Shown here piece by piece: positions 59,693 through 64,000 of a stretch of DNA of 64,000 nt. The position numbers and the translations under genes were made by a program. Where the stretch lies: the NCBI GenBank assembly GCA_019636615.1, contig JAHBXF010000001.1:1674001-1738000 (forward strand), read 5' to 3'. Numbering within the stretch: position 1 is the first letter of the stretch; every line of letters begins with the position of its first letter. The notes under the pieces are model-generated. The model had not been told where the DNA came from. It worked only from the letters and a program-made list of their open reading frames with translations, and made no database searches. This DNA comes from Phycisphaeraceae bacterium (GTDB lineage: Bacteria; Planctomycetota; Phycisphaerae; Phycisphaerales; UBA1924).

Positions 59693-60148
59693 TCAATCGT
59701 CGGCAGTGCCGCGGCGGTGTTTGCGCTCGGACGTCGCGCGTTTTTCGCGCAGCCGCCGTTCGACGCTGCCGCGCGTGGGGCGGGTGGCGCGTCGCTGCTT
59801 GGGGCGCACCAGTGCCTGGCGGATCAGGGCGAGCAGGCGGTCGATGCACGCGTCGCGGTTGCGGCCCTGCGAGCGGTACTCATCCCCGATGATGAGCAGT
59901 TCGTCATCGCCCACGAGCGCGGGCCCGGCGATGGTGCGTAGTCGGTCGGCCTGCGGGGGGTCGAGGGGCAGGTCGGCGATGCGCACGCGCAGCAGGCACT
60001 TGGTGGCGCGTTTGTTGACATTCTGCCCGCCGGGGCCGGAACTGCTGGCAAAGGTGATGGTGAGCGCCTCGGGGCGCACCGAGCGGCCGGGCCCGGCGCG
60101 CAGGCGCGGGTTCTGGCCGTCGTCGGGCGGTTTGTGCTGCGCCTCCAT
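59693..60148 (-). CDS. arfB: ArfB-type peptidyl-tRNA hydrolase (release-factor-like ribosome rescue factor)
   Basis: A 151-residue protein with the class I release-factor catalytic domain: SSSGPGGQNVNKRATK carries the GGQ motif at residues 40-42. The C-terminus is a long Arg/Lys-rich tail (ATRPTRGSVERRLREKRATS), as in ArfB/YaeJ, which threads into the empty mRNA channel of stalled ribosomes and hydrolyses the peptidyl-tRNA. It lacks the codon-recognition domains of RF1 and RF2. The start is the ATG complementary to 60146-60148. It is divergent from the metallopeptidase gene at 60229 with an 80-bp gap. Confidence 0.92.
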   Translation of the reverse strand: MEAQHKPPDDGQNPRLRAGPGRSVRPEALTITFASSSGPGGQNVNKRATKCLLRVRIADLPLDPPQADRLRTIAGPALVGDDELLIIGDEYRSQGRNRDACIDRLLALIRQALVRPKQRRATRPTRGSVERRLREKRATSERKHRRGTADD

Positions 60149-60228
60149 GACGATGAGGCTAGGAGGACTTGGGCCAACGTGCCAGGAAGAGGGGGGTGCG
60201 CAGGCCGCGAAACACATACGATGGCGTC

Positions 60229-61443
60229 ATGAACAGCACGCGACCCGACATCGGCCCCGAAACCCGCCAGGAACACCTGGCGTTGCTTCGTGAAGTGACC
60301 CAGATTCCAACGGTCGCGGGGCACGAGCAGCGTGTGGCGGATTTCATCACCCGCTGGGTGGCGCAGCGGGAGGACGTGGTGCTGACCGCGGATTCGGCCG
60401 GCAATCTGCACGTCGCGATGCGGTCTGAGGGGGCGGGCAGGCCGCTGTATTTCACGGCCCACCTCGACCACCCCGCCTTTGTGGTGCAGCGCATCGTGGC
60501 GCCCGAGGTTGTGGAACTCGCCTTCCGCGGGGGTGTGATGGACGATTATTTCGTCGGCGCGCCCGTGCAGGTCTACGACAGCGCGGGCGGGGTGCACGAG
60601 GGAACGCTCTTCGGCGAGGCCCGCCCTGGCGAGTCTCACGGCGGTTCGGGGCAGCCGCTGTTCAAGCACTACATGGCGGAACTGTCGCACCCCACCGACG
60701 CGGTGCGCCCCGGCGACGTGGGCGTGTGGAACGTGGGGCCCTCTGAGGTGATCGACAACTGCCTTCACGCACCGGCGTGCGACGACCTGGCCGCGGTGGC
60801 CGCGGCGCTCGCCGCGTATGACGTGCTGCGCGCCATGCCCCTGGCGGGGCGATCGCACCCGGTGCGGCTGCTCTTCACGCGGGCGGAGGAGATCGGGTTT
60901 GTGGGGGCCATCGCGGCGTGCAAGCAGGGAACAATGCCGCGAGAGGCCAGGGTGATCGCGCTGGAGAACAGCAGGAGTTTCGCCGAGAGCCCCATCGGGG
61001 GCGGGCCGATCGTGCGCGTGGGAGATCGCCTGAGCATCTTCAGCCCGACACTGACCGACGCGGTGGCCAAGCGGGCGGAAGAACTCGCCGGGGCGCCGAT
61101 GCCCACGGCGGCGCAGAAACTCTCCGAGGCGCCGGCGTGGAAGTGGCAGCGCAAACTCATGGCCGGCGGCGCGTGCGAGGCGAGTGTCTTCTGCACCTAC
61201 GGCTATGAGGCCACGTGCGTGTGTCTGCCGCTGGGCAACTACCACAACATGGCCGATCTCGCGGCGGTTCAGGCCGGCACCAACACCACGACCCCTCGGG
61301 TGGCGCGCGAGTACATCAGCATCGCCGACTATGAAGGGCTGGTGGACCTGCTCGTGGCGTGCGGGCAGCGGCTGCCCGCGGCGATGCCGCTCTCGGACAG
61401 GTTCGAGCGTCTCTGGGGCGAGCGCGCCTTCGTGCTGGGGTGA
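60229..61443 (+). CDS. M20/M28/M42-type zinc metallopeptidase
   Basis: A 404-residue cytoplasmic exopeptidase-like protein. The di-metal ligands appear in order: His78 in AHLDHP (with the proximal Asp80), the bridging Asp185 in APACDDLAAV, catalytic Glu220/Glu221 in RAEEIGFVG, Glu246 in ALENS, and a late His in GNYHNMADL. A small inserted domain (about 95-165) lies between the first and second ligands, as in M42 aminopeptidases. An N-terminal or tripeptide aminopeptidase function is likely. It starts at ATG 60229 and converges on the PQQ-propeller gene, with stops only 10 bp apart. Confidence 0.88.
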   Translation: MNSTRPDIGPETRQEHLALLREVTQIPTVAGHEQRVADFITRWVAQREDVVLTADSAGNLHVAMRSEGAGRPLYFTAHLDHPAFVVQRIVAPEVVELAFRGGVMDDYFVGAPVQVYDSAGGVHEGTLFGEARPGESHGGSGQPLFKHYMAELSHPTDAVRPGDVGVWNVGPSEVIDNCLHAPACDDLAAVAAALAAYDVLRAMPLAGRSHPVRLLFTRAEEIGFVGAIAACKQGTMPREARVIALENSRSFAESPIGGGPIVRVGDRLSIFSPTLTDAVAKRAEELAGAPMPTAAQKLSEAPAWKWQRKLMAGGACEASVFCTYGYEATCVCLPLGNYHNMADLAAVQAGTNTTTPRVAREYISIADYEGLVDLLVACGQRLPAAMPLSDRFERLWGERAFVLG

Positions 61444-61453
61444 GGGGCCCGGC

Positions 61454-64000
61454 TCAGCGAGGCGGGATGTCAACCACGAGCGTGCCCGGCCCCGTGGGGA
61501 TGATGATCTTGCCGTCCATCACGCCCAGCACGCGGGGCGTGTCATAGACGCGCAGTTGCGTGGCGCTCGCCAGTTTGCCGGTGGGCAGATCGAAGACGAA
61601 GAGGCGCAGCAGGTTCTCGGCCTCGCTCTCGTCGTCCGAGAGGGGTCGCATGTTGACCTCAACGGCGACCATGTGCCCCTGGCAGATCTCGGGCACTTCG
61701 ATGCGCGTGGCCTCTCCCAGCGCGTCGGCCCCGACGAGGATGCCGTCCGCGTCGATCACCGCGACGCCCCGAGGGCTGGCCAACGCGAGGCGGCGGTCGA
61801 TCACACGCGCGGCGAGGGGCAGCGACATGTGGTCGGCCACATCGATGGGCGCACGGGCGGGGGTGCCGTCGTCGCGACGGAACCGCCACATCGAGCCGTC
61901 GGGTCTCAGCACGATGATGCCCTCACCCACGACCCAGGCCGCCTGAGCCATCGAGCCCGGCGCGCCGGCGGTGCGCCAGGCGACCTGTCCATCCGCGGGG
62001 TTGTAGCGGAGCAGACCATCGGAGGTGCCCACGATCGCCCCGCCCGAAGGGTCGGCGCGCACCCAGCGGGGATGGTCGCCGAGTTCTTCGTGCGATAAGG
62101 TGGAGGATGGCGACCCGTCGGTGAGCGACAGCGCGACCACCACGCCGCGCCAGCGGTCTTGCCCGGGTGCCAGGCGCGTGGCGCCCGCGATGACCAGCGA
62201 ACCGTGAGCGAGTTCCATCTCAAAGACCCGCTGCACGACAGTCTGTGATGTCCATGCGGGCGAGCCGTCGCGCTGCAGCAGCGCGACGGCACGTCCAGAA
62301 CGCTGGAGGATGCAGATCACCCGGTCATCGGCGGCGAGGATGACATCTTCGCCCCGCACCTGGCCGTCGATAGGAGTCATGAACCGCACGCCGCCGGCGA
62401 TGTCGGCCGGGTCGGAGAAATACGACGAGAAACTCTCGGACTTCCAGAGTGTTGAGCCCACGCGGGCCGGGCCGCCGCTGTTGGCGATGGCTTCTACCAC
62501 GCCCCCGCCTGGCGCTGGCCAGTAGAGATAACTCACGTCGGGCGTGTGCCGCACGAGCGTCGGGCGCACCTGATACGGGCGAGACCAGGCCTGCGCCAGG
62601 CGGCCGTCCTCGGCGCTGGTGTTCCAGAGCGCGATCTGGCGGGCGGTTTCAGAGATCATGACGAGCCCGCCGTAGGCCGCGCCCGGTGCGGTCGGCGTGA
62701 GCGACGAGGGGAGCGGATCCCACCCGGCGAGAGTCTGCACGGAGTCGGTCGAGGGGGTCGGGCCGATGCGAGCGGGCTGCGAGCGCCGCGCGAGAGCGTC
62801 GCGGAGCGCGGACATCGCGCTGGCGGCCGAGAGGCTCCCCGCGCGGGTCTGAATCGTCAGGCCTTCGCGAGAATCGGTCAGGCGCGCCAGCAGGCGATAG
62901 AGGGGCTCAACGTCATTGGGGCGGTCGGCGAGAATGTCGTGCAGCCGGCCTGCGGCGAGCCCGAGCACCTCGTGCTGGCCCGGCCGGCCGATGCGTTCGT
63001 TGAGTTCGGCCGCGCGGATGGAAGCGCCCAAGGCCAGCCTCGCCTGCGTGGTGGCGTCTGCGCGTGCGTGGAGTTCCGCGGCGCTGAGCCACAGCCTTGG
63101 GGTGATGCCGGCGCAGGGGTATCGGCGTGCAAGAGACTCGAGTTGCTCGGCCGAGGGAGCGGGGCCCAGCGCGTCGAACATGCGCTGGGCTTCGTTCTCA
63201 AAGACCGCGTAGGCCGCCGCGCCCGAGGCGAGGATGATCGACGTGAGCGCAGCCGAGGCTCTCTCGGCCGCGGTGGATGTCGCCGAGGGGAGCGCAAGGT
63301 CGGTGCGGGGGTTGGTGAAGTCGTTCTCGAGTACAACCGCGGCGAGTTGTTCTGAAAGCAGGACGCGCTGCAAGGCATCGGCGGCGTCGGCGGGTCGGCC
63401 CTGGACGGTGCGCAGCCACGCGAGTTCAAAGACCACGCCGACCTCCTGCGCGGGCGTTTCGGCCGCGCGGGACAGCCGCTGGATGATCTCGTCGAGCGTG
63501 CCCAGGTCGCGCACGGGGGCGGGCTCGTGCTGCGCGGCGCGGGCCGTCTCGTTGGCCGCCGGCGCGGCGTGCTCCCAGGCTCGCCGGCTCTTGGTGACAA
63601 TCTCAATCAACTGGGTGAACAGGGCGTCGCGCTGCGTGGCGGCGGCGGGCGATGCCGCGTTGCGGTCGAGCACGGCGAGCGCCTGGTCGGCCAGCGCGGG
63701 CACGGAATCTGGCCGCCCCATGCGGTGAACAAGGTCGATGTAGGTGAGCAGGGGCGAGGCATCGTTGGGGTTGCTCGCCACGCGCTGCTCGAGGAGTGTG
63801 CGGGCGTTGTCCCACGGCACATAGGTGTGCAGCCACGCGCGGTCGGCGCTGATCAGGTGGGGCTCGGCCCCTTCCACAGAGAGCGCGGCGATGAAGTTGC
63901 CCGAAGCCCCCAGCAGCATGGTTACCGGGTCGTCGGGCTGGGCCGGGTTCATGCTCACGATGCCCTCGCCGGTGGGCACGTAGAGGCGACCCGCGGCGGC
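61454..64000 (-). CDS. PQQ-like beta-propeller/TPR-like protein, 3' part
   Basis: At least 848 codons lie in the window and the frame is open through the right edge; the start is outside. The visible N-terminal end reads GRLYVPTGEGIVSMNP, a PQQ-repeat strand pattern. The next section (about 60-370) is helical and TPR-like (ALADQALAVLDRNAASPAAA, ADAADALQRVLLSEQL). The C-terminal half returns to propeller-like strands (AWVVGEGIIVLRPDGSMWRF, GVAVIDADGILVGADAL) and ends VVDIPPR. It is probably a large quinoprotein-like surface or periplasmic protein, but no signal peptide is visible because the start is missing. A large open frame and strong family-like strands support it as real. Confidence 0.75.
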   Translation of the reverse strand, partial: AAAGRLYVPTGEGIVSMNPAQPDDPVTMLLGASGNFIAALSVEGAEPHLISADRAWLHTYVPWDNARTLLEQRVASNPNDASPLLTYIDLVHRMGRPDSVPALADQALAVLDRNAASPAAATQRDALFTQLIEIVTKSRRAWEHAAPAANETARAAQHEPAPVRDLGTLDEIIQRLSRAAETPAQEVGVVFELAWLRTVQGRPADAADALQRVLLSEQLAAVVLENDFTNPRTDLALPSATSTAAERASAALTSIILASGAAAYAVFENEAQRMFDALGPAPSAEQLESLARRYPCAGITPRLWLSAAELHARADATTQARLALGASIRAAELNERIGRPGQHEVLGLAAGRLHDILADRPNDVEPLYRLLARLTDSREGLTIQTRAGSLSAASAMSALRDALARRSQPARIGPTPSTDSVQTLAGWDPLPSSLTPTAPGAAYGGLVMISETARQIALWNTSAEDGRLAQAWSRPYQVRPTLVRHTPDVSYLYWPAPGGGVVEAIANSGGPARVGSTLWKSESFSSYFSDPADIAGGVRFMTPIDGQVRGEDVILAADDRVICILQRSGRAVALLQRDGSPAWTSQTVVQRVFEMELAHGSLVIAGATRLAPGQDRWRGVVVALSLTDGSPSSTLSHEELGDHPRWVRADPSGGAIVGTSDGLLRYNPADGQVAWRTAGAPGSMAQAAWVVGEGIIVLRPDGSMWRFRRDDGTPARAPIDVADHMSLPLAARVIDRRLALASPRGVAVIDADGILVGADALGEATRIEVPEICQGHMVAVEVNMRPLSDDESEAENLLRLFVFDLPTGKLASATQLRVYDTPRVLGVMDGKIIIPTGPGTLVVDIPPR

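Noticed and set aside
1..64000. CRISPR arrays, insertion sequences, integrases, prophage genes
   Set aside because: I saw no regular spaced repeats, transposase or integrase motifs, or structural phage genes.

Overview
The window is high-GC bacterial chromosome, almost certainly from a planctomycete of the class Phycisphaerae. The main evidence is five unrelated secreted proteins that end in the same duplicated D-G-G-V-D-G-x-D-V-E dockerin-like tail with a terminal cysteine, a tail typical of Phycisphaerales. Supporting signs are an EF-P with an asparagine-tipped loop, a type III glutamine synthetase and many lipoproteins. I see no insertion sequence, prophage or CRISPR array. The gene content is mostly core metabolism mixed with cell-envelope and secretome genes.

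Layout. 1-2.1 kb (minus): acetyl-CoA carboxylase accC (partial) and accB, then an M24 Xaa-Pro-type peptidase. 2.1-13 kb (plus): an ABC-permease-like protein, an NHL-propeller lipoprotein, a 1010-residue vWA/membrane protein, then a MoxR ATPase, DUF58 and BatA-type set interrupted by an orphan gene. 13-18 kb: efp (minus), then map, trpA and type III glutamine synthetase with a clear terminator, then a CAU tRNA. 18-25 kb: greA, a DUF6265-like secreted protein, a nuclease/PKD/dockerin protein, a YraN-family protein, a SurA-like lipoprotein and an intergenic region with a promoter-like site and a strong hairpin. 24.6-31 kb (minus): a multicopper oxidase/dockerin protein, a membrane-anchored SelL-type redoxin, a WhiG/FliA-type sigma factor, and an overlapping FHA protein and Ser/Thr kinase pair.

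31-39.5 kb: an aromatic amino acid decarboxylase (plus), then on minus a RimK-like ATP-grasp ligase with a C39-like peptidase, a lower-GC lipoprotein, a Tat-exported class V aminotransferase, a half-size EamA transporter and a secreted papain-like candidate. 39.7-44 kb (plus): two dockerin-tailed secreted proteins, one an astacin-type protease. 44-53 kb (minus): gatB, two enoyl-CoA hydratase paralogues, a PurS-PurL fusion, a GH57 glycosidase and a propeller/dockerin protein. 53.3-58.8 kb (minus): three translationally overlapping genes for a nonulosonic-acid glycan (DUF115 giant, NeuA-like, NeuB-like). 59-64 kb: a small membrane protein, an ArfB-type hydrolase, an M42-like metallopeptidase and the 3' part of a PQQ-propeller protein.

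The most interesting items are the dockerin-tag secretome with invariant C-terminal cysteine, the 1154-residue DUF115 fusion, the ATP-grasp/C39 pair, the orphan gene inside the MoxR cluster, and the candidate structured transcript near 22.3-22.5 kb. Start sites were chosen from the sequence and several are uncertain, as noted per entry.
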